Shown here: positions 20,521-27,618 of the stretch, in pieces
Numbering within the stretch: position 1 is the first letter of the stretch
How the letters are laid out: each line of letters starts with the position of its first letter
Made by a program: the position numbers and the translations under genes
From: an uncultured Oscillospiraceae bacterium
GTDB taxonomy: Bacteria; Bacillota; Clostridia; Oscillospirales; Oscillospiraceae
Direction of reading: 5' to 3'
Assembly (NCBI GenBank): GCA_910585265.1
Contig: CAJUCA010000036.1
Span: forward strand, 1 to 31,440
Length of the DNA: 31,440 nucleotides
The notes under the pieces: model-generated
The model's input: only the letters and a program-made list of their open reading frames with translations
The model's database searches: none
What the model was told of the DNA's origin: nothing

Positions 20521-22284
20521 ATGAGAACAAGAAGAAACCGCCTGGGCCTGTTCGCGCTGCTTGCCATGCTGACGCTGGCCCTCACCGTCCTGCCCGCCTT
20601 CGCCGCGGCGGAGGACCCCACCGAGCTTACCGGAACCAAGTACATCGAGTGCCCCGACTGCGGAACCGCCGGGGTGGTGCTGTCCGAGGACGGCGGGGCC
20701 GTCCCCTGCGAAACCTGCGCGGACAGCGAATACCCGGGCTACATCACCTCGCCCAGCCCCTTTTTCAACAGCGCGTGGTCCCTGCTGCCCCCGGTGATCG
20801 CCATCGCCCTGGCGTTGATCACCAAGGAGGTCTATTCCTCCCTGTTTATCGGCATTCTGGCGGGCGGCCTGCTGTACTCCAACTTCTCCTTTGAGGGCAC
20901 GGTGACCCACGCCTTCAGCGACGGGATCGTGGCCTCCCTGTCCGACGGCTACAATGTGGGCATCCTGGTGTTCCTGGTCATACTGGGGGCCATTGTGTGC
21001 ATGATGAACAAGGCGGGAGGCTCCGCCGCCTTCGGCCGATGGGCGCAGAAGAACATCAAGTCCCGGGTGGGGGCGCAGATCGCCACCATTGTGCTGGGCT
21101 GCCTGATCTTCATCGACGACTACTTCAACTGCCTCACCGTAGGCTCTGTCATGCGGCCCGTCACCGACAAGCACAAGGTGTCCCGGGCCAAGCTGTCCTA
21201 CCTCATCGACGCCACCGCCGCCCCCATCTGCATCATCGCCCCCATCTCCTCCTGGGCCGCCGCCGTGGCCGCCTTCGCCGAGGACGGGCAGGGGCTGAAC
21301 CTGTTCATCCGGGCCATCCCTTATAACTTCTACGCCCTGTTCACCATTGTGATGATGGTGGGGCTGGTGCTGCTCAAGGCCGATTTCGGCCCCATGGCGG
21401 CCTATGAGCGCAACGCCGTGGAGAAGGGGGACCTGTTCTCCGGCTCCAACCCCTACGCCATGATGGACGACAAGATCGATGAGAGCAAGGGCTCCGTGCT
21501 GGATCTGGTGCTGCCTATCGCGGTGCTGGTGGCGGCCTGCGTTATCGGCATGATCTACTCGGGCAATTTCTTCCTGGCGGGGGATGAGGGCTACCACGAC
21601 TTCATCGTGGCTTTCTCCAACTCCGACGCCTCCGTGGGCCTGATGCTTGGCTCCGCCTTCGGGCTGGTGTTCACCATCCTCTACTACTTGGCCCGCCGGG
21701 CTATGTCCTTCCGGGACATCATGGGCTGCATCCCCGAGGGCTTCAAGGCCATGGTGCCCGCCATCCTGATCCTCACCTTCGCCTGGAGCCTGAAGGGCAT
21801 GACCGACTCCCTGGGCGCGAAGTACTTCGTCCGGGACTTTGTCCGCTCCGCCTCCGGCATCCAGGTGCTGCTGCCCGTCATCGTGTTCGCGGTGGGCTGC
21901 CTGCTGGCCTTTGCCACCGGCACCTCCTGGGGCACCTTCGGCATCTTGATCCCCATCGTCCAGAACGTGTTCGACATGAGCAATCCCATGGCCATCATCT
22001 GCATCTCCGCCTGCATGGCGGGGGCGGTGTGCGGCGACCACTGCTCCCCCATCTCAGACACCACCATCATGGCCTCCGCGGGCGCGCAGTGCGACCACGT
22101 GAACCATGTGTCCACCCAGCTGCCCTATGCCATCTCCTGCGCGGTGATCTCCGGGATCACCTACCTCATCGCGGGCCTGCTGGCGGGGGCGGGCGCACCG
22201 GGGCTGATCGCCCTGCCTGTCGGCGTTGTGCTGCTGGTGGGCTTCCTGTTCCTGGCCAAGGGCCGGGCCCAAGCGGCGGCTTGA
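20521..22284 (+). CDS. NhaC-superfamily transporter under lysine control (LysW-type), with extracytoplasmic zinc-ribbon-like N-terminus
   Basis: A 587-residue membrane transporter of the NhaC (Na+/H+ antiporter) superfamily. NhaC-type genes behind lysine riboswitches have been proposed to be lysine transporters (called lysW), so lysine uptake with Na+ or H+ is the best guess. Residues 1-30 look like a cleaved signal sequence (RTRRNR, hydrophobic core, AFAAA). Residues 44-66 hold CPDC and CETC, a four-Cys zinc-ribbon-like knuckle that would be outside the membrane; this is unusual for the family. About 12 hydrophobic segments follow from residue 88. Landmarks include CLIFIDDYFNCLTVGSVM, DATAAPICIIAPISSW, ATGTSWGTFGILIPI and GAVCGDHCSPISDTTIMAS, the conserved NhaC motifs. 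GGGAGG lies 7 nt before the ATG. Single gene, followed by a strong terminator. Confidence 0.9.
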   Translation: MRTRRNRLGLFALLAMLTLALTVLPAFAAAEDPTELTGTKYIECPDCGTAGVVLSEDGGAVPCETCADSEYPGYITSPSPFFNSAWSLLPPVIAIALALITKEVYSSLFIGILAGGLLYSNFSFEGTVTHAFSDGIVASLSDGYNVGILVFLVILGAIVCMMNKAGGSAAFGRWAQKNIKSRVGAQIATIVLGCLIFIDDYFNCLTVGSVMRPVTDKHKVSRAKLSYLIDATAAPICIIAPISSWAAAVAAFAEDGQGLNLFIRAIPYNFYALFTIVMMVGLVLLKADFGPMAAYERNAVEKGDLFSGSNPYAMMDDKIDESKGSVLDLVLPIAVLVAACVIGMIYSGNFFLAGDEGYHDFIVAFSNSDASVGLMLGSAFGLVFTILYYLARRAMSFRDIMGCIPEGFKAMVPAILILTFAWSLKGMTDSLGAKYFVRDFVRSASGIQVLLPVIVFAVGCLLAFATGTSWGTFGILIPIVQNVFDMSNPMAIICISACMAGAVCGDHCSPISDTTIMASAGAQCDHVNHVSTQLPYAISCAVISGITYLIAGLLAGAGAPGLIALPVGVVLLVGFLFLAKGRAQAAA

Positions 22285-22313
22285 CGGGCCGCCGGGCGAA
22301 TCCACAGGAAACA

Positions 22314-22347
22314 AGGCGGCGGGGGTGTTTCCCCGCCGCCTGCTTTT
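22314..22347 (+). terminator. Intrinsic terminator after the NhaC-type gene
   Basis: AGGCGGCGGGG / CCCCGCCGCCT stem, 6-nt loop, then GCTTTT. Confidence 0.92.
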
Positions 22348-22486
22348 CCCTAAAATCCGGCCCGGTCCGGCAGGAACGGAATATATATGCACCCGCTCAT
22401 TCAAAAATGCCGGGAAAATCCGGGGAGATTGTGAAGATTGCCCATACGGGCCGGAATACCCTGGGATAATTATGCACTTTAGTATA

Positions 22487-22515
22487 TTGAAATGCCGGGG
22501 GCGGGAGAGTATACT
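22487..22515 (+). promoter_or_regulatory. Promoter for argG, with an imperfect dyad over the -35
   Basis: TTGAAA (22487-22492), 17-bp spacer, TATACT (22510-22515), about 57 nt before argG. An imperfect 22-bp dyad with GCA and TGC ends (22474-22495) overlaps the -35 box. It is only loosely similar to ArgR boxes, so arginine control is plausible but not shown. The rest of 22348-22571 holds nothing else I can name. Confidence 0.75.
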
Positions 22516-22571
22516 CACATATAAAACATCCCGAAAGGGCTGTTGGCAAGAGGGAAACGGAGGAAACCACA

Positions 22572-23786
22572 ATGACTGAGATCAAAAAGGTCGTGCTCGC
22601 CTATTCCGGCGGGCTGGATACGTCCATCATCATCCCGTGGCTCAAGGAAAACTACAACAACCCGGAGATCATCGCCGTGGCCGCCGATGTGGGCCAGGGG
22701 GACGAGCTGGACGGCATCGAGGAGAAGGCCCTGGAGACGGGGGCCGCCAAGATCCGGGTGGAGGATCTGGCCGACCTCATGGTGGACGAGGTGATCATCC
22801 CCTCCATGATGATGGGGGCCAAATATGAGGACTACCTGCTGGGCACCGCCTTCGCCCGGCCTGTCATCGCCCGCCGCCTGGTGGAGATCGCCCGGGAGGA
22901 GGGCGCGGACGCCATCTGCCACGGCTGCACCGGAAAGGGGAACGATCAGGTGCGGTTTGAGCTGGCCATCCGCCGCTTTGCCCCGGACATGAAGATCATC
23001 GCCCCCTGGCGGGAGTGGACCATCCGCAGCCGGGAGGAGGAGATCGACTACGCCGAGGCCCACAGCGTCCCCCTGAAGATCAGCCGGGAGACCAGTTATT
23101 CCAAGGACAAGAACCTGTGGCACCTGTCCCATGAGGGCCTGGACCTGGAGGACCCCGCCAACGAGCCCAAGTACGACGAGCCGGGCTTCCTGGAGATGGG
23201 CGTGTCCCCCTTCCAGGCACCGGACGCCCCCACGGTGGTGACCATCGACTTTGAGAAGGGCTGGCCCGTGGCTGTGGACGGGGAGCGGATGAAGGCGTCC
23301 GACCTCATCCGGAAGCTGAACGGGCTGGGCGGGAAGAACGGCATCGGCCTGCTGGACATTGTGGAGAACCGGCTGGTGGGCATGAAGGACCGGGGCCTGT
23401 ACGAGACGCCAGGCGGCACCATCCTCTACCGTGCCCACGAGGTGCTGGAGATGATCACCCTGGACAAGGACACCAAGCACATGAAGCAGAAGCTGTCCGT
23501 GGACTTCGCCGACCTGCTCTACAACGGCAAGTGGTTCACCCCCCTGCGGGAGGCCCTCCAGGCCTTCGCCGTGGACACGCAGAAGCACGTCACCGGAACG
23601 GTGAAGCTGAAGCTGTATAAGGGGAACCTCATCACCTCCGCCGTCACCTCTCCGGAGACCCTGTACTCCGAGAACCTGGTCACCTTCGAGGAGAGCGACT
23701 ACGATCAGACTGACGCCACCGGGTTCATCAACCTCTGGGGCCTGCCGGACAAGGTGCAGGCTCTCCGGGAGCAGGGCGGGCTGTAA
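22572..23786 (+). CDS. argG: Argininosuccinate synthase
   Basis: Condenses citrulline and aspartate with ATP to argininosuccinate, the penultimate step of arginine synthesis; cytosolic homotetramer. The 404-residue length is standard. The ATP-binding PP-loop AYSGGLDTS (10-18) and the second signature GCTGKGNDQVRFE (118-130) are intact. Downstream are APWREW, the substrate-contacting SREEEIDYA region, KDKNLWHLSHEG and DATGFINLWGL near the end. CGGAGG lies 8 nt before the ATG. It has its own promoter. argH, normally adjacent, is about 2.2 kb downstream on the same strand, with two cell-envelope genes and a foldback element in between. Confidence 0.97.
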   Translation: MTEIKKVVLAYSGGLDTSIIIPWLKENYNNPEIIAVAADVGQGDELDGIEEKALETGAAKIRVEDLADLMVDEVIIPSMMMGAKYEDYLLGTAFARPVIARRLVEIAREEGADAICHGCTGKGNDQVRFELAIRRFAPDMKIIAPWREWTIRSREEEIDYAEAHSVPLKISRETSYSKDKNLWHLSHEGLDLEDPANEPKYDEPGFLEMGVSPFQAPDAPTVVTIDFEKGWPVAVDGERMKASDLIRKLNGLGGKNGIGLLDIVENRLVGMKDRGLYETPGGTILYRAHEVLEMITLDKDTKHMKQKLSVDFADLLYNGKWFTPLREALQAFAVDTQKHVTGTVKLKLYKGNLITSAVTSPETLYSENLVTFEESDYDQTDATGFINLWGLPDKVQALREQGGL

Positions 23787-23798
23787 TACGAGTTCTTG

Positions 23799-23821
23799 AT
23801 AAAACGGTTGTATCGTTTTAT
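23799..23821 (+). terminator. Candidate terminator hairpin after argG
   Basis: ATAAAACG / CGTTTTAT stem with a 7-nt loop, 12 nt after the argG stop. A/T-rich with no T run after it, so weak; it may instead be regulatory. Confidence 0.4.
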
Positions 23822-23834
23822 AGTATAAGCACCT

Positions 23835-23943
23835 TGTTACAGGTCCGGCACAATCGTTGCGGTTTCGTAACCGCCCTGTTACCAGAGTGTTACCGCATCT
23901 TAAGCACATTTTAATACAAATCGGCCCCGGCTTGTAGTATACT
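23835..23943 (+). promoter_or_regulatory. Direct-repeat regulatory region and -10 box for the transglutaminase gene
   Basis: TGTTACC occurs at 23877-23883 and 23888-23894, exactly 11 bp apart, with TGTTAC also at 23835-23840 (42 bp upstream, about four helical turns), and related CTTAAG and TTTTAA steps further down. A perfect GCGGTT/AACCGC hairpin lies between (23859-23874). The -10 box is TATACT (23938-23943) with a poor -35 (TACAAA, 23915-23920). Tandem 11-bp direct repeats next to a weak -35 are typical of OmpR/PhoB-type response-regulator activation. The regulator is not identified. Confidence 0.55.
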
Positions 23944-24012
23944 GGTTCCGGCCCCGTTCCGGGGCGGGGGAACCCGGCGGGTTCCTGGAGTACCATTTCA
24001 AGGAGGAACACT

Positions 24013-25236
24013 ATGAGTACCGAGACGATGGAACATAAGGCCCCCGGCAAGGGGCTGAGGATCGCCAAGGGGATCGGGGCGGGCGCGCTGGCCCTGTGCC
24101 TTGCGGGCAGCTTGGGGCTGAACGTGTATCAGGCCCAGGCCCAGCAGAAGTATGCCGCCGACATGGGCGCGTTTATCACGGAGCAGAAGGACCGCTGGGC
24201 CAAGGAGGCGGAGCAGGAGAACGCCTACCAGGAGGACGGCTACAAGGTGGCGGGGGAGTACGAGATCCGCTCCACCACCCACATCTCCGACGCCTACAAA
24301 AACGGGGACGACAGCCAGCTCAGCGCGGAGGACAAAAAGACCCTGGAGATGGCGGAGGCCGTGCTGGACGAGGTGGTCAAGGACGGCATGAGCAATTATG
24401 AGAAGGAGCTGGCGGTCTACCGCTGGATGGTGGCCAATATCGGCGGCCGGGGCTCGGACGGCGTGATCATGCGTCCCGGCAGCAACAGCAGCCCGTTCAC
24501 CCCCCATGATGTGCTGGTATCGAAAAACGCGGTGTGCGTGGGATACGCCACCACGTTCCGGCTGTTCATGAATATGCTGGGCATGGAGTGCCATATTGTC
24601 CACAACGATTACCACTCCTGGGATCTGGTGGAGGTGGAGAAGGGCCAGTGGTATCACGTGGACGTATACAGCGACGCCCACGGCGCGGAGTTTGCCAACT
24701 TCAACATGACGGACGAAATCTGCCGCCTGGGCCACAACTGGGACGGCTCCGCCCTTCCGGTGGCGGACAGTGTGAGCCACACCCCTGCGGTGAAAAACAG
24801 TGTGGAGGTGGACGGCCTGCTGTCCATACCCGGCCAATTTAAAAAGGCTATGGAGGAGAGGACAGCGGCGGCGTACTACCGCTTCAAAACGCCCCTCACC
24901 GAGGAGGAGCAGAACGCGGCGGAGTTCCTGGCAGGCGTGCTGTCCACCGCCATTGACGCGATGGAGGACGTGTATTTCCAGGCGGTGTGGTATCCGGGCG
25001 AGGACGAGGCCCAAATCCTGGGCCTGCTGGTGGAGTACCGGGACGAGGAGGATGAGCCGGAGTCCGGCTTTGACGCCGACTCTCCCGAGGGCAAAGCCAT
25101 CATCCAGGCCATTGCCAAGGCGTTTGATCTGGATCCGGCCCTCCTGGGCGATGCCGGGGACGAGCCTGTTGAGGACGAGCCGGTTGAGGATGTAATTTGG
25201 AACGGCACCGGAAGCGGCTCCGTTGTGGTGGAGTGA
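24013..25236 (+). CDS. Membrane-anchored transglutaminase-like protein
   Basis: A 407-residue protein with one N-terminal membrane anchor (about 21-38, LALCLAGSLGLNVYQ region) after a short basic cytosolic segment, so the rest should face outside. Residues about 110-225 form a transglutaminase/protease-like core: NYEKELAVYRWMVANI, then Cys175 in KNAVCVGYATTF, His201 in NDYHSWDLVEVE and Asp217 in GQWYHVDVYSD, a full Cys-His-Asp triad. Such proteins crosslink, cleave or deamidate proteins or peptidoglycan-linked peptides; the substrate here is unknown. The C-terminal about 100 residues are acidic, rich in Glu/Asp (DEEDEPESGFDAD; EPVEDEPVEDV). AAGGAGG lies 6 nt before the ATG. The DUF4358 lipoprotein gene starts 11 bp after its stop, so the two are probably one operon acting at the envelope. 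Confidence 0.87.
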   Translation: MSTETMEHKAPGKGLRIAKGIGAGALALCLAGSLGLNVYQAQAQQKYAADMGAFITEQKDRWAKEAEQENAYQEDGYKVAGEYEIRSTTHISDAYKNGDDSQLSAEDKKTLEMAEAVLDEVVKDGMSNYEKELAVYRWMVANIGGRGSDGVIMRPGSNSSPFTPHDVLVSKNAVCVGYATTFRLFMNMLGMECHIVHNDYHSWDLVEVEKGQWYHVDVYSDAHGAEFANFNMTDEICRLGHNWDGSALPVADSVSHTPAVKNSVEVDGLLSIPGQFKKAMEERTAAAYYRFKTPLTEEEQNAAEFLAGVLSTAIDAMEDVYFQAVWYPGEDEAQILGLLVEYRDEEDEPESGFDADSPEGKAIIQAIAKAFDLDPALLGDAGDEPVEDEPVEDVIWNGTGSGSVVVE

Positions 25237-25247
25237 GGGGGCGCGGT

Positions 25248-25760
25248 ATGAGACAGAGCAAGCGGATTGCCTGCCTGGGGCTGGCGGCCCTGCTGCTTGC
25301 CTGCGGCTGGGGCTGCGGCCCCAAGGAGCAGTCAGACCCCGGCAAGGACGTGGATATGGCCGCCCTGGCCCAGGCCATGCTGGACGCCGACCCCACCCTG
25401 CCGGAGATGGCTGCCGCCTCCGGCAGCGGGGAGCAGGGAGCGGCGGACTTCACCTACCTGTCCAACCTGGAGATCTATAAGCTGGTGGACGAATACTATT
25501 ATGCCGCGGCGGACGCGGGCACTGCGGAGGAGATCGCCGTGGTGAAGCTGAAGGACGCGGGGGACGCCGCCGCCCTGATGGACGCCCTCCACAAGCACGT
25601 GGAGCAGCGGCAGGGCACGTTCCGGGAGTACGACCCGTCCCAGGTGCCCCTCACCGAGGGGGCCGTCATCGTCCGGGAGGGGCGGTATGTGGCCCTCATC
25701 GTGTGCCAGAAAAGCGGACTGGTGCAGAACGTATTCCGGGACAGCTTCCGGGAAAACTGA
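25248..25760 (+). CDS. DUF4358 lipoprotein
   Basis: A 170-residue predicted lipoprotein. The signal peptide is MRQSKRIACLGLAALLLAC with a lipobox LLAC (16-19) and the lipid-bearing Cys19. The mature part matches the DUF4358 pattern: an early MLDADPTLPEM stretch, YKLVDEYYYAAADAGTAEEIAVVKLKD, a helix with LMDALHKHVEQRQGTF, and the closing GAVIVREGRYVALIVCQKS. DUF4358 is common in clostridia and has no known function. ATG at 25248 is chosen because GAGGGGG precedes it by 4 nt and the lipoprotein signal begins right there; a longer in-frame start would hide it. It follows the transglutaminase gene by 11 bp. Its TGA stop shares its last two bases with the GA flanking foldback copy 3. Confidence 0.87.
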   Translation: MRQSKRIACLGLAALLLACGWGCGPKEQSDPGKDVDMAALAQAMLDADPTLPEMAAASGSGEQGAADFTYLSNLEIYKLVDEYYYAAADAGTAEEIAVVKLKDAGDAAALMDALHKHVEQRQGTFREYDPSQVPLTEGAVIVREGRYVALIVCQKSGLVQNVFRDSFREN

Positions 25761-25921
25761 GAACCTGTATTTACAGCCGAGGATGCCGTCGGCCCGAGGG
25801 ATTGTTCCGTCAGGCAAGGCGGATTTTCGCCGGAATACTTTGTGTATTGCAAGAAAATTCAATGCGGCATGGCGGAAAAAGACCCGGCCAGACGGCGTTT
25901 GAGGTTGTGACTACAGGTTCT
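25761..25921 (+). mobile_element. 161-bp foldback element (MITE-like), copy 3
   Basis: Same element as copies 2 and 4, but with mutated termini (TATTTACA at the left, GTGACTACA at the right), suggesting an older insertion. Flanked by GA on both sides (25759-25760, 25922-25923). It abuts the stop codon of the DUF4358 gene. Confidence 0.85.
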
Positions 25922-25947
25922 GAGTACATGGGCGGGCAGCCGCCCTC

Positions 25948-25980
25948 GAAAGGGCCGGACGCGGTGCGCCCAGCCCTTTC
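25948..25980 (+). terminator. Candidate hairpin between foldback copy 3 and argH
   Basis: GAAAGGGC / GCCCTTTC arms with a GC-rich interior and only a short T-rich tail (TTTCTAT). It could end the envelope operon or act as an argH leader. No clear sigma-A promoter for argH was seen between 25922 and 26017. Confidence 0.4.
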
Positions 25981-26017
25981 TATCCCTTACTAACGCAGAG
26001 AGAAGGAGCGATCACGT

Positions 26018-27403
26018 ATGAAACTCTGGGCGGGCCGGTTTCAGAAGGAGACCGACACCCTGGTCAACAAGCTCAATTCCTCCATCGGCTTCGACGCGCG
26101 GCTGTACGCGCAGGATATCCGGGGGTCCATCGCCCACGCCGCCATGCTGGGCAAGACCGGGATCATTGAGCCGGAGGAGTCGGAGAAGATTGTGGAGGGG
26201 CTGAAGGCCATCCTGGCGGACATCGAGGCGGATCAGGTGGAGTTCTCCATGGACAATGAGGACATCCACATGAACATCGAGGCCCTCCTCACCCAGCGGA
26301 TCGGCAAGACGGGCAAGCGGCTGCACACCGCCCGGTCCCGGAACGACCAGGTGGCCACCGATTTCCGCCTGTATGTGAAGGAGGAGATCCCCCGGGTGAT
26401 CGCCCTGGTGCTGGACCTGGAGCGGGTGCTGGTGAAGAAGGCCAGGGCCAACCTATCCGCCGTCATGCCGGGGTATACCCACCTTCAGCGGGCCCAGCCC
26501 GTCACCTTCGGCCACTATATGATGGCCTACGCCAATATGCTCCGCCGGGACGTGACCCGGCTGGAGGACTGCCGCGCCCGCCTGGACGAGTGCCCCCTGG
26601 GGTGCGGGGCTTTGGCCACCTCCACCTATCCGGTGGACCGCTTTGAGACCGCCGCCGCCCTGGGCTTCCCCAAGCCCACCGACAACTCCCTGGACACGGT
26701 GGGAGACCGGGATTACGCCGTGGAGCTGCTGTCCGCCCTGTCCATTTTGATGATGCACCTGTCCCGGTTCTCCGAGGAAGTGATCCTCTGGTGCTCCTGG
26801 GAGTTCAAGTTTGTGGAGCTGGACGACGCCTACTCCACCGGATCGTCCATCATGCCCCAGAAGAAGAACCCGGACGTGGCGGAGCTGGTCCGGGGCAAGA
26901 CGGGCCGGGTGTACGGCTCCCTGATCACCCTGCTGACGGTGATGAAGGGCCTGCCCCTGGCCTACAACAAGGATATGCAGGAGGACAAGGAGCCGGTGTT
27001 CGACGCCTTTGACACGGTAGAGCTGTGCGTGCCCGTGTTCACCGCCATGCTGGACACCCTGACGGTGAAGAAGAAGGCCATGGCCCAGGCCGCGTCGGTG
27101 GGCTTCATCAACGCCACCGACTGCGCCGACTACCTGGTGAAGAAGGGGATGCCCTTCCGGGAGGCGTATATGATCGTGGGCCGCCTGGTGAACCTGTGCC
27201 TGGAGAAGGGAAAGACGCTGGATACCCTGCCGCTGAAGGAGTTCCTGGCGGTGTCCGGCCTGTTTGAGTGGGACGTGTACGACGCCCTGCGGCTGCGCAC
27301 CTGCGTGAACGGGCGCAAGGTCTACGGCGGGCCGTCGGAGGACAGCGTGAAGAAGCAGATCAGGCTGATCGAGGAATTCATCGCCGCCCGGACGGAAGAA
27401 TAG
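26018..27403 (+). CDS. argH: Argininosuccinate lyase
   Basis: Splits argininosuccinate into arginine and fumarate, the final step of arginine synthesis; cytosolic homotetramer of the fumarase/aspartase superfamily. The 461-residue length is standard. Opening LWAGRFQKETD is characteristic; HTARSRNDQ (103-111) and GYTHLQRAQP (152-161, with the catalytic His155) are conserved, and the superfamily signature GSSIMPQKKNPD (275-286) supplies the flexible catalytic Ser loop. AAGGAG lies 9 nt before the ATG. No missing active-site residue was noticed. It forms a functional pair with argG but is physically separated from it. A perfect 17-bp terminator follows, then foldback copy 4. Confidence 0.97.
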   Translation: MKLWAGRFQKETDTLVNKLNSSIGFDARLYAQDIRGSIAHAAMLGKTGIIEPEESEKIVEGLKAILADIEADQVEFSMDNEDIHMNIEALLTQRIGKTGKRLHTARSRNDQVATDFRLYVKEEIPRVIALVLDLERVLVKKARANLSAVMPGYTHLQRAQPVTFGHYMMAYANMLRRDVTRLEDCRARLDECPLGCGALATSTYPVDRFETAAALGFPKPTDNSLDTVGDRDYAVELLSALSILMMHLSRFSEEVILWCSWEFKFVELDDAYSTGSSIMPQKKNPDVAELVRGKTGRVYGSLITLLTVMKGLPLAYNKDMQEDKEPVFDAFDTVELCVPVFTAMLDTLTVKKKAMAQAASVGFINATDCADYLVKKGMPFREAYMIVGRLVNLCLEKGKTLDTLPLKEFLAVSGLFEWDVYDALRLRTCVNGRKVYGGPSEDSVKKQIRLIEEFIAARTEE

Positions 27404-27405
27404 GG

Positions 27406-27441
27406 AAAAGCAGGGAAAGGCCGGGGCCTTTCCCTGCTTTT
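27406..27441 (+). terminator. Intrinsic terminator after argH
   Basis: AAAAGCAGGGAAAGGCC / GGCCTTTCCCTGCTTTT, 17 bp, 2-nt loop spacing; A-rich start and T-rich end make it usable on both strands. Confidence 0.93.
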
Positions 27442-27457
27442 GATCTGGCTGCGTTTA

Positions 27458-27618
27458 GAACCTGTATTCACAGCCGAGGATGCCGGCCGGCCGAGGGATT
27501 GTTCCGTCAGGCAAGGCGAATTTTCGCCGGAATACTTTGTGTATTGCAAGAAAATTCAACGCAGCATGGCGGAAAAAGACCCGGCCAGACGGCGTTTGAG
27601 GTTGTGAATACAGGTTCT
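27458..27618 (+). mobile_element. 161-bp foldback element (MITE-like), copy 4
   Basis: Nearly identical to copy 2, intact termini, flanked by TA (27456-27457, 27619-27620). The right flank TTA (27618-27620) is, on the minus strand, the TAA stop codon of the GH3-like gene, so element and gene share bases. Confidence 0.88.

Noticed and set aside
22376..22500. ArgR operator upstream of argG
   Set aside because: Partial resemblance only; the dyad over the -35 has several mismatches to known ARG boxes, so I list it just as a note to the promoter.
9783..27618. CRISPR array
   Set aside because: The four repeats are 161 bp, kilobases apart and in both orientations; no regular spacers.
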